Notes: generated by a model not told the origin, from the sequence alone. 5,745 nucleotides of DNA from Bacteroidota bacterium (GCA_024640925.1 JAHEEB010000189.1:1590-7334); one strand, 5' to 3'. Positions 1 through 4,416 are shown, counted from the stretch's first letter. Numbers and translations: made by a program.

Positions 1-139
1 GGTATTGAACTTGTAATAGTTCTACATTTTCCAGTAATTTCTGCACCTCCGTGGTGGTCATTTCCTGCGGTCTTGCTGTCTGAAACGAACTTAAAAACCA
101 TATAACAGTGACACTAAGTATTTGAAAATTTTTTATCAT
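1..139 (-). CDS. Exported protein, N-terminal part only (runs off left edge)
   Basis: An ATG at 139 opens 46 codons to the window edge with no stop. The first residues (MIKNFQILSVTVIWFLSSFQ) have the basic start and hydrophobic core of a signal peptide, with possible cleavage near TARPQ. The visible mature part, EMTTTEVQKLLENVELLQVQY, is polar and helix-prone. The start lies 11 bases after the stop of the upstream exported protein on the same strand, so it is probably the third gene of one operon. I cannot assign a family because only the first 46 residues are visible. Confidence comes from the signal peptide, the tight spacing and the open frame. Confidence 0.62.
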   Translation of the reverse strand, partial: MIKNFQILSVTVIWFLSSFQTARPQEMTTTEVQKLLENVELLQVQY

Positions 140-150
140 TCAGGATTTAG

Positions 151-1059
151 TTAAAAAATTTCTGTATTCAGTTTATATGTCGGATTAGTCTGAAACCATT
201 TACGCACGGTGTTTAAAGCTGATTCATAATCTTCTGTAATTAAACTCCCTGTTCCATCAATTTTGTACGGAAAATCAATGACAACTGTTGCTAATTGTTC
301 CATCATATAATATCCGCACAATATTTTTCCCTGTTTATCCGGATCTGAAGGTGAACAAAGCTTTTCATCGCTGTTTAATAAAATTATACAGTAATCAATG
401 GCTTCCTTTTGCCTTATGTAAATCAAATCGGGAAGGATATAGTTCATCAAATCATTATTTACAGGCATTTTCTTAATTACATTCAGACAATATTCTATTT
501 GTTCTGTTTTACCTTCTCTGGCAAGCGCTAATGATAATGCCCATTTTTTTTCTTTTGTAATATCGGGCATCAAAAGCTGTTTTTCTAAACTCTCTGGGGA
601 TATTCCTACATATCCGGCTAACATGGCCAGTTTCTTAAAATGTACAGCATGTCGTTTATTGAGCAGATCTTCAATATTTTTCCTGGCTTGTTTGTTAAAT
701 GTTGCTGGTGAAAAATCTTTCAGAAAACCGAGGTTTTGACCGACAATACCTCCATTCCGGTCATTACATCCCTCTAAAAGCTTTAAAACAGCAGCTTCAT
801 TTTTTTCTGTCCCGGAAATACCTTTTTTATAAGTCAGATAGTATGCTTTTTGCCTGATTATTGTCAAACTATCCGTATAGTAAGGTGTTAACTGGCTAAT
901 TAGTTTATCAAGCTTGTTTGTGCGGATTATTTCCTGCTCTGTTTTATAATCTGATTTTCCGGTAGTCTTATATTCCTGGAAATAATTATCTATATCATTT
1001 GCGCTTAACACCGGAACGTATGTAAGAAGGATTAAACTATATAAAAGTAATTTCTTCAT
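151..1059 (-). CDS. Exported protein of unknown function, alpha-helical-repeat-like
   Basis: The protein has 302 residues. Residues 1-20 (MKKLLLYSLILLTYVPVLSA) are a clear signal peptide with a probable cut before ND. There is no lipobox cysteine, so a soluble periplasmic protein is the likely product. The mature chain is a run of amphipathic helices with recurring short Leu/Ala-rich segments (for example AAVLKLLEG, KLAMLAGYVG, KKWALSLALAREG), which recalls HEAT/ARM-type solenoids. I see no catalytic motif. The ATG overlaps the stop of the upstream gene by four bases (TCAT on the plus strand), suggesting translational coupling, and the next exported gene begins 11 bases downstream. It appears to belong to the host chromosome rather than to the mobile element. 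The function is not recognised, and the solenoid reading is inference. Confidence 0.8.
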   Translation of the reverse strand: MKKLLLYSLILLTYVPVLSANDIDNYFQEYKTTGKSDYKTEQEIIRTNKLDKLISQLTPYYTDSLTIIRQKAYYLTYKKGISGTEKNEAAVLKLLEGCNDRNGGIVGQNLGFLKDFSPATFNKQARKNIEDLLNKRHAVHFKKLAMLAGYVGISPESLEKQLLMPDITKEKKWALSLALAREGKTEQIEYCLNVIKKMPVNNDLMNYILPDLIYIRQKEAIDYCIILLNSDEKLCSPSDPDKQGKILCGYYMMEQLATVVIDFPYKIDGTGSLITEDYESALNTVRKWFQTNPTYKLNTEIF

Positions 1060-1445
1060 ACCTGTGAGTGTGTTGGATTGTTTAATATAGTGACAACAAA
1101 ATAAAAATGTACCCCCAAACTTTTCTTATTTAAAAACATTCTGGGGGTTTTGACACCTAAATCTATGAACTTCAACTTGCTTGTATAATGTACCTGGGGT
1201 TTTATACCTGATACGATATCCAAACTACAAGTTAAAATCTGACTGGAAGATACATAACCATTTAATTCAGGCTGGCTGTGTTTGCCAATCTGTTCAATAT
1301 CCTGCGAAAATAAGCTGCCATTACTTATGCAAAATAAGGTAAGGAATGCTGATATTTTTGAGACAAATTTCAATGAGATAGTTTCAATTAAACTTAAATT
1401 TAAATTTCCTGGCTTTCCTATAAAAGGAGCGCGGTTACTCAACAT
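1056..1445 (-). CDS. Short exported protein, possibly a degenerate gene
   Basis: The frame has 129 codons from the ATG at 1445. A signal peptide (KFVSKISAFLTLFCISNGSLFSQ) starts only at residue 26, preceded by a TTG codon at 1373. Translation from that TTG would give a normal 105-residue exported protein; the ATG start puts about 24 polar residues ahead of the signal and touches the base of the 1445-1558 hairpin. The mature start QDIEQIGK resembles, from memory, the start of much longer Bacteroidota outer-membrane proteins. The remainder is short and has unconvincing composition, and it contains a 7-bp inverted repeat of ACCCCCA (1111-1117 / 1142-1148). The four-base overlap with the next gene argues that the reading frame is used. 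It could be an intact small protein or a remnant with an internal deletion. No function is assigned. Confidence 0.5.
   Translation of the reverse strand: MLSNRAPFIGKPGNLNLSLIETISLKFVSKISAFLTLFCISNGSLFSQDIEQIGKHSQPELNGYVSSSQILTCSLDIVSGIKPQVHYTSKLKFIDLGVKTPRMFLNKKSLGVHFYFVVTILNNPTHSQV
1111..1148. repeat. Short G/C inverted repeat inside the 1056-1445 frame
   Basis: ACCCCCA (1111-1117) is the exact reverse complement of TGGGGGT (1142-1148), separated by 24 AT-rich bases. It stands out in such AT-rich DNA. No T-tract follows on either strand, so it is not a convincing terminator. It may be a local mRNA hairpin or a trace of a small insertion near the end of this frame. Confidence 0.45.
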
Positions 1446-1585
1446 TCCATTTACGAGGCACTGGTATGCCCTTTACACGGATAGTTAAGACCACGCCCAT
1501 ACTGGACGTCGCCCTTGTTTCCGTGTAAATCAAAAATTACCAGTTTTCGTAAATGGAAACAATAGCTAACGCTATTTTGTTGAGG
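1437..1585. repeat. Large imperfect inverted repeat (structured leader RNA or palindromic miniature element)
   Basis: Three nested perfect stems are visible: TTCCATTTACGA (1445-1456) with TCGTAAATGGAA (1547-1558); ACTGGTA (1460-1466) with TACCAGT (1538-1544); and TTTACACGGA (1472-1481) with TCCGTGTAAA (1520-1529). The internal loops are asymmetric and the 38-base apical loop is GC-rich, unlike the surrounding DNA. Outside, CTCAAC (1438-1443) can pair with GTTGAG (1579-1584), enclosing a second small hairpin AATAGC-TAAC-GCTATT (1561-1576). The core is flanked on both sides by ACA (1442-1444, 1559-1561), which would fit a 3-bp target duplication. It sits between a good minus-strand promoter and the exported-protein genes, so it would also be part of their leader RNA. 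I do not recognise a known RNA or element family. Confidence 0.7.
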
Positions 1586-1950
1586 TTCTCTTGGTTTATG
1601 GAACAGCTTTTATGTCATAGTATTTTATTTTCAGATTTTTAAGTGAATAATCTGACAAAAATACCAGAAATTTTCAAGAGGTCAAATAATTTTTGTTTAC
1701 TAATAACAGATTTACTTATGGTTAGTGTATGTAAATCGCAATTTTAAAGGAAATTTTTTTTAAAATAAATTATTAAAAATAGATTTTTTGTATAAACTAC
1801 TGCTTTTTAATGGTTTAAATCTATTGGATTACTGTCCGATTAAAGATTTTTCAAAGCTTTTGCCGATTAACAAGGTCAGAAATGCTGCAAAAATACTGCA
1901 CAAATAAAGCTAACGAACTGCTATATAAAGGTGGACTTATGAAAACATAA
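1586..1950. other. AT-rich gene-free stretch
   Basis: No convincing coding frame is present on either strand. Apart from the promoter at 1656-1686, I see a weak inverted repeat TCAGATT (1631-1637) / AATCTGA (1649-1655) at the presumed transcription start, and the heptamer CCGATTA twice (1836-1842, 1863-1869), which recurs in the 97-bp tandem repeats. The stretch 1730-1860 is almost entirely A and T. No tRNA, other RNA gene or CRISPR is apparent. Confidence 0.6.
1656..1686 (-). promoter_or_regulatory. Bacteroidota-type promoter reading leftward
   Basis: On the minus strand a -33 box TTTG (1683-1686) is followed after exactly 19 bases by a -7 box TATTTTTG (1656-1663), a full match to the TTTG-N19-21-TAnnTTTG consensus of Bacteroidota. 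Transcription would begin around 1649 and run through the 1437-1585 structure into the exported-protein genes, giving a leader of about 200 to 275 bases depending on the start codon used. Confidence 0.6.
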
Positions 1951-2027
1951 GGTTCAACCGGGTTCAAGAAACGGTTTTTAATAACCTTTTTCCTGTTACT
2001 GGTTGAACCTTTCCTGCAATTAACAGG
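1951..2027. repeat. Nested inverted repeats downstream of the ATPase gene
   Basis: GGTTCAACC (1951-1959) is the exact reverse complement of GGTTGAACC (2001-2009), a 9-bp arm separated by 41 bases. GGTTCAA is also directly repeated at 1961-1967. A second pair, CCTGTTA (1992-1998) and TAACAGG (2021-2027), interlocks with the first, so the two stems cannot form at once without a pseudoknot. Such clustered dyads are typical of recombination, transfer or replication control sites, but nothing here identifies which. Most of the cluster overlaps the remnant frame at 1964-2086. Confidence 0.5.
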
Positions 2028-2086
2028 TTTTTGCCCCAAATATGCTTATCTTTTGATGTTTTATCGAAGGATATGAGATTAAACAT
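1964..2086 (-). pseudogene. Extra copy of the ATPase C-terminus with a different tail (remnant)
   Basis: The frame reads MFNLISFDKTSKDKHIWGKN and then 20 more residues before TGA. The first nine residues equal the ATPase residues 189-197 (MFNLISFDK), and the next five (TSKDK) match the usual family ending, as I remember it, better than the SSTDK of the intact gene. A TAA codon sits directly before the ATG, so this is not a continuation of the gene. It may be the original 3' end of the ATPase gene displaced by insertion of two 97-bp units, or a downstream scar from a related element. Expression as a 40-residue peptide is unlikely. Confidence 0.5.
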
Positions 2087-2121
2087 TTATTCGCCGATTA
2101 TTATTTTCAATGGTGCTCATG

Positions 2122-2184
2122 AATGTTTAATCTTATTTTCGTTTATCTGTAGAACTTTTATCGAACGATATAAGATTAAACATT
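2122..2184. repeat. 15-bp perfect hairpin, unit 1
   Basis: AATGTTTAATCTTAT (2122-2136) pairs perfectly with ATAAGATTAAACATT (2170-2184) around a 33-base loop. In the neighbouring unit one base pair of the stem is changed on both sides, so pairing is kept. Confidence 0.75.
2133..2183 (-). pseudogene. Duplicated 16-codon ATPase C-terminal fragment
   Basis: The frame MFNLISFDKSSTDKRK-stop is identical in protein sequence to the last 16 residues of the ATPase. It differs by third-position changes in Leu, Ser and Phe codons and by TAA instead of TGA. It is preceded directly by a TAA codon. It lies within the 97-bp tandem repeat and is probably untranslated. Confidence 0.6.
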
Positions 2185-2218
2185 TATTCGCCGATTATTA
2201 TTTTCAATGGTACTCATG

Positions 2219-2281
2219 AATGTTTAATCTCATTTTCGTTTATCTGTAGAACTTTTATCAAAGGATATGAGATTAAACATT
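2219..2281. repeat. 15-bp perfect hairpin, unit 2, spanning the ATPase stop codon
   Basis: AATGTTTAATCTCAT (2219-2233) pairs perfectly with ATGAGATTAAACATT (2267-2281) around a 33-base loop. In the ATPase mRNA one arm is the MFNLI coding segment and the other begins with the stop codon, so the last part of the gene folds back on itself. No T-tract follows, so it is not a classical terminator. Confidence 0.75.
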
Positions 2282-2844
2282 TCTCGCATTCGGCTTCTTA
2301 CCCTTACTCCATATACCGATTCTATTTCCGAACTGTTTAAATTCGTTGTCAGGTGTGTGATCATCTTTTTAAGAATAAATTGCTCGTACCTGGAGAGTAT
2401 GATTTCAGCCATTACATTACATTCGTTCCCAAAAAACTTAAGGCTGTTTTCACTTCCCAAATCATCAAAACAGTAGATCTTCGGTTCATACTGGTTAAAT
2501 GAAAGCTTACTGTATTTCAGAATTACTGAATATCCCTCCTGTATAAACTCAAAACTCACATCGCGGCATGATTTCAAGATAAAACGGTTTTCTACCGGAT
2601 GAAATAGTCTCAGAATTGACATAATGCTGGTTTTTCCACACCCTATAGGCCCCAGCAACATTATGCCCTTGTGAAGTGAAATGTTATGTTCCCTGGTTAT
2701 TTCCTCGTTTTTTATCATGTAGGCTACAAGTTTTGAAATGATTTCGTAATCTTCTGTGTGTATCCTGAACTTATCTCCAAAAAGTTCGCGACCTTTTTGC
2801 TCCATCATTTTCAGGTAGTTCGAAAAATCATAAGGGTTCGCCAT
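2230..2844 (-). CDS. DnaC-like AAA+ ATPase, probable helicase loader of the element
   Basis: The protein has 204 residues from the ATG at 2844 (MANPYDF); upstream codons remain open to a TTG at 2889, but ATG is the natural start. Motifs: Walker A GPIGCGKTS (65-73), Walker B IYCFDDLG (123-130), sensor-1 region THLTTNL (163-169) and an arginine-rich RVRSRMREMF (181-190) that fits the arginine finger or sensor 2. This is the DnaC/IstB-like P-loop family common in Bacteroidota mobile elements. DnaC-type proteins load replicative helicase at origins, and that role is inferred here from the initiator-like gene immediately upstream. The start overlaps that gene by 17 bases, implying coupled translation. 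The 3' end is duplicated in the adjacent 97-bp tandem repeats. IstB-like transposition helpers are the alternative, but no IstA transposase is present. Confidence 0.9.
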   Translation of the reverse strand: MANPYDFSNYLKMMEQKGRELFGDKFRIHTEDYEIISKLVAYMIKNEEITREHNISLHKGIMLLGPIGCGKTSIMSILRLFHPVENRFILKSCRDVSFEFIQEGYSVILKYSKLSFNQYEPKIYCFDDLGSENSLKFFGNECNVMAEIILSRYEQFILKKMITHLTTNLNSSEIESVYGVRVRSRMREMFNLISFDKSSTDKRK

Positions 2845-3898
2845 AGTCTTTCTCGGAGCTGAGGTTAATATTCTCTCTGGTTGTTTCAAACTGATTGGCC
2901 TTAAACATCCAGTTATGAGAAGCTGCCTGCCAATCGCTCATTGGAGTTTTTCCACCCACAAGCCATCCATTGGCTTGATAGTGATAATAAAATTTTCTTG
3001 CTTCGGTTTCAGGATACTTTTCTGAAAGAAAAAATATTACAACGTCTGTAAGAGATGGTGAAACAAACTCTTTTTCTTTTTTTGGCGCAACTTTTTTTCT
3101 TTTTTCTTTTTCCGGAAAAATATCCGGAATTATTTCCTTTTCGATTTTTTTTAAAAAAATTTCTTGAAAATCCTCGCGCGTGTGCGCGTTATTTAACACA
3201 CTCTCTCTTGTTTTAATGTTTGTATTGTTTAGTTTTAATATGTTGTGCATATCTGCCCCCGTAGCCTGTGCAGATATGCATCTGTACTGGTGCATTTCTG
3301 CATCCGTATCGTGTGCAATTATGCACTCCGTAAACGATAATTTTGAATCATAACTTATTTCACTTTTGCACACGATTTGTTCATCAGATGCACAGGGACT
3401 TGAACTGCTAATGCACAGTGATTGATTATCAATTTTACTACCCCCCGGATTTTGCTGTGCATCTGGTGAACAACTTACTGTTTTTTGAACGTTTTCAACA
3501 TCCTCGTATTTCGCGTCTATTCTCAATTTCGGGATTTCTAGCTGAATGTTTTGAGATATCGCTGAACTTTGTCCCTTTTCATTTTGTGCATTCACATCTT
3601 TATCCTCAGACTCAAATTCAATGATGTACACATAACTTTTATAAAAAGGATTTTTTGAGGGTAAATACTTAATAAATCCCCAATCGTGTAAATCGTGTAA
3701 GTACTTGTAAAATGTATGGTTTGAACCAATTTTACTAAAAACAAGGAGTTGGCGGCGGTTTAGTGGAAAGGGGTTCATAAACCTGTTCTGGTTCCATGCT
3801 TGAAAGAGGGCGTGGTATAAACAGATATGGATTGTATTCAACCGCTTATCTGCATTCGATTTCTGGTAAAAGACTGAAAGGTGTTTGATGTAGTTCAT
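2828..3898 (-). CDS. Winged-helix replication-initiator-like protein
   Basis: The protein has 356 residues. Residues 1-95 (MNYIKHLSVFYQK..., LNTIHICLYHALFQAWNQNR, LVFSKIGSNHTFYKYLHDL, GFIKYLPSKNPF) form the winged-helix DNA-binding domain typical of Bacteroidota element proteins. Residues 96-280 are a variable linker: Ser- and Cys-rich (Cys at 143, 162, 169, 177, 192, 207) and then Lys/Glu-rich. Residues 281-335 (PSLTDVVIFFL..., WLVGGKTPMSDWQAASHNWM) form a compact C-terminal domain of the type that in initiators contacts the helicase machinery. The following DnaC-like gene overlaps it by 17 bases. The linker-coding DNA holds a periodic TGCA array, so the gene probably contains its own binding sites, as lambda O does. 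Databases often label such proteins only as hypothetical or regulators; the initiator role is inference. ATG start, 25 bases after the upstream gene, no Shine-Dalgarno. Confidence 0.82.
   Translation of the reverse strand: MNYIKHLSVFYQKSNADKRLNTIHICLYHALFQAWNQNRFMNPFPLNRRQLLVFSKIGSNHTFYKYLHDLHDWGFIKYLPSKNPFYKSYVYIIEFESEDKDVNAQNEKGQSSAISQNIQLEIPKLRIDAKYEDVENVQKTVSCSPDAQQNPGGSKIDNQSLCISSSSPCASDEQIVCKSEISYDSKLSFTECIIAHDTDAEMHQYRCISAQATGADMHNILKLNNTNIKTRESVLNNAHTREDFQEIFLKKIEKEIIPDIFPEKEKRKKVAPKKEKEFVSPSLTDVVIFFLSEKYPETEARKFYYHYQANGWLVGGKTPMSDWQAASHNWMFKANQFETTRENINLSSEKDYGEPL
3060..3170. other. T-rich strand-asymmetric stretch, candidate DNA-unwinding region
   Basis: The plus strand is dominated by runs of T interrupted by C (3070-3110), then two TCCGGA palindromes 12 bp apart (3111-3116, 3123-3128), then a run of T and A (3145-3160). 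On the coding strand it encodes the Lys/Glu-rich linker of the initiator-like protein (EKEKRKKVAPKKEKE). It lies about 75-180 bp from the TGCA array on one side. That is the arrangement of many origins, where initiator sites flank an easily melted AT-rich tract. A small GC hairpin, CGCGC-GTGT-GCGCG (3175-3188), separates it from the array side. Confidence 0.4.
3244..3463. repeat. Iteron-like TGCA array inside the initiator gene, candidate replication origin
   Basis: Four direct units begin at 3244, 3267, 3289 and 3312, each with TGCA, four bases, TGC(A/C), then a (C/T)(C/T)GTA-like tail: TGCA at 3246, 3269/3277, 3291/3299 and 3314/3322. The same register continues with single TGCA sites at 3367, 3389, 3412 and 3458, with degenerate positions near 3345 and 3435. 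Eleven TGCA tetramers occur in 216 bp, where about one is expected by chance. The 22-23 bp step is not a multiple of three, so it cannot be explained by protein repeats alone; two steps (45 bp) give the visible 15-residue repeat CIIAHDTDAEMH / CISAQATGADMH. Spacing near two helical turns is characteristic of initiator-binding iterons. The origin role is inference. Confidence 0.72.
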
Positions 3899-3923
3899 AA
3901 CTTATAACTATTTTAGAATCATA

Positions 3924-4220
3924 CTAGAAATTCAAATTATTATTCAGTTTGTTCTGTTTTTTGTTTTCTGACAGGATATTCTGGATATCCTCATAATCAT
4001 AATACAAAGCCCCGCCCATCTTGGTGTACGGTAATGTTCCATTTATCCTTAATGTTTGTAATGTGCCGGGTGAAATACCCAGCATCTTCCTTACATCAGG
4101 CGATTTTAGCCACTTTTTTACGGGTTTCACATTAATCTCCTCTAACATGGTCTTTATGCTCTGGAGCATTTCTACCTTTAGTTCTCTTAAATCATCTGTT
4201 GTTGCGACTTGTGTTGGCAT
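3924..4220 (-). CDS. Helix-turn-helix (MerR/excisionase-type) DNA-binding protein
   Basis: The protein has 98 residues from the only ATG (4220, MPTQVATT). The frame stays open to a TTG at 4250, but a TTG start is less likely and would fall inside the possible -7 box. Residues 1-32 form a predicted helix (DLRELKVEMLQSIKTMLEE) that may mediate dimerisation. Residues 37-82 (WLKSPDVRKMLGISPGTLQTLRINGTLPYTKMGGALYYDYEDIQNIL) are the helix_turn_helix_17/excisionase-like winged helix common at the head of Bacteroidota integrative element modules. Its likely jobs are regulation of the downstream initiator and ATPase genes or assistance in excision. The initiator gene starts 25 bases after its stop. 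The divergent upstream region contains several palindromes that are candidate operators for it. Confidence 0.85.
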   Translation of the reverse strand: MPTQVATTDDLRELKVEMLQSIKTMLEEINVKPVKKWLKSPDVRKMLGISPGTLQTLRINGTLPYTKMGGALYYDYEDIQNILSENKKQNKLNNNLNF

Positions 4221-4247
4221 AATTTTTTGTTTTAAATTGTTACAATA

Positions 4248-4255
4248 CAAAGCAA
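4248..4255 (-). promoter_or_regulatory. Possible -7 box for the replication operon
   Basis: TTGCTTTG on the minus strand matches TAnnTTTG at seven of eight consensus-compatible positions. It would start transcription about 20 bases ahead of the ATG at 4220. I find no good TTTG at the ideal spacing, so the assignment is weak. Confidence 0.25.
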
Positions 4256-4285
4256 AAAATAATTTTAATGTGCATCCAGTCCCAA

Positions 4286-4301
4286 GGGGTTGTACAACCC
4301 C
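4286..4301. promoter_or_regulatory. Perfect 16-bp palindrome, candidate operator upstream of the HTH gene
   Basis: GGGGTTGTACAACCCC is its own reverse complement. It lies 66 bases before the ATG at 4220 and is GC-rich in an AT-rich region. The absence of a loop suits a dimeric repressor site better than a hairpin. The HTH protein encoded next to it is the obvious candidate binder, by inference. Confidence 0.55.
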
Positions 4302-4399
4302 ATTTAACTAATTGATAAAGTAGCGGTTAATCGAAATAAAAATATTTTTTGATGGGTTTTATGCAAAAATGAATTGTGTACTATTTGATAATTATTTTA

Positions 4400-4407
4400 T
4401 ACTTTTG
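4400..4407 (+). promoter_or_regulatory. -7 box for the alpha-CTD-like gene
   Basis: TACTTTTG fully matches the Bacteroidota TAnnTTTG box. A TTTG lies at 4384-4387, but its 12-base spacing is shorter than usual, so the -33 element is uncertain. Transcription would begin near 4414, just before the 4417-4432 palindrome. Confidence 0.4.
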
Positions 4408-4416
4408 AACCAGTAA

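Larger units (their letters stand above)
2059..2282. repeat. 97-bp tandem repeat overlapping the 3' end of the ATPase gene
   Basis: A 30-bp segment occurs three times (2059-2088, 2156-2185, 2253-2282), separated by two copies of a 67-bp segment (2089-2155, 2186-2252), giving an exact 97-bp period. The three 30-mers differ at three positions in total and the two 67-mers at two. The right-hand copy lies inside the ATPase gene, so each unit re-encodes its last 16 residues from MFNLIS to DKRK plus stop. Each unit also encodes ATG-started MSTIENNNRRINV just after that stop. All observed differences are silent in these frames or swap one stop for another. The period is not a multiple of three, and there is no array of unique spacers, so it is neither a protein repeat nor CRISPR. 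Confidence 0.9.

Noticed and set aside
1450..1488. Plus-strand peptide RHWYALYT resembling the start of NusG/UpxY antiterminators
   Set aside because: The frame hits a stop right after TDS, lies within the hairpin arms and has no downstream NusG-like sequence; a coincidence or at most a tiny relic.
1437..1585. Integron attC site
   Set aside because: ACTCAAC at 1437-1443 fits RYYYAAC, but the partner GTTGAGG at 1579-1585 lacks the final pyrimidine, the internal stems do not match attC architecture, and no integron integrase or cassette is visible.
1631..1655. Terminator at TCAGATT / AATCTGA
   Set aside because: The stem is short and AT-rich and no T-tract follows on either strand.
1951..1975. 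tRNA T-arm or tRNA-end attachment site suggested by GGTTCAA
   Set aside because: No T-stem forms correctly around either GGTTCAA and no acceptor stem or anticodon arm is found nearby.
1851..2039. Minus-strand 62-codon frame
   Set aside because: It overlaps the nested inverted repeats, has no family resemblance and no start signals; likely chance.
2059..2282. CRISPR array
   Set aside because: The 30-bp repeats are separated by near-identical 67-bp segments rather than unique spacers, and no cas genes are present.
2031..2476. Plus-strand frames across the tandem repeats and the ATPase gene
   Set aside because: They are antisense to the ATPase gene or to the repeat units and have no recognisable protein character.
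2845..2889. Extending the ATPase N-terminus by 15 residues to 2889
   Set aside because: The codon at 2889 is TTG; the ATG at 2844 gives the family-like start MANPYDF and a modest 17-base overlap with the upstream gene.
3175..3188. Terminator or attenuator hairpin CGCGC-GTGT-GCGCG
   Set aside because: It lies inside the initiator coding sequence (AHTRED) with no adjacent T-tract on the coding strand; kept only as a local structure near the candidate origin.
4221..4250. Starting the HTH protein at 4250
   Set aside because: That codon is TTG and would lie inside the possible -7 box; ATG at 4220 is the better start.
4021..4311. Plus-strand 96-codon frame
   Set aside because: It is antisense to the well-supported HTH gene and has no family features.
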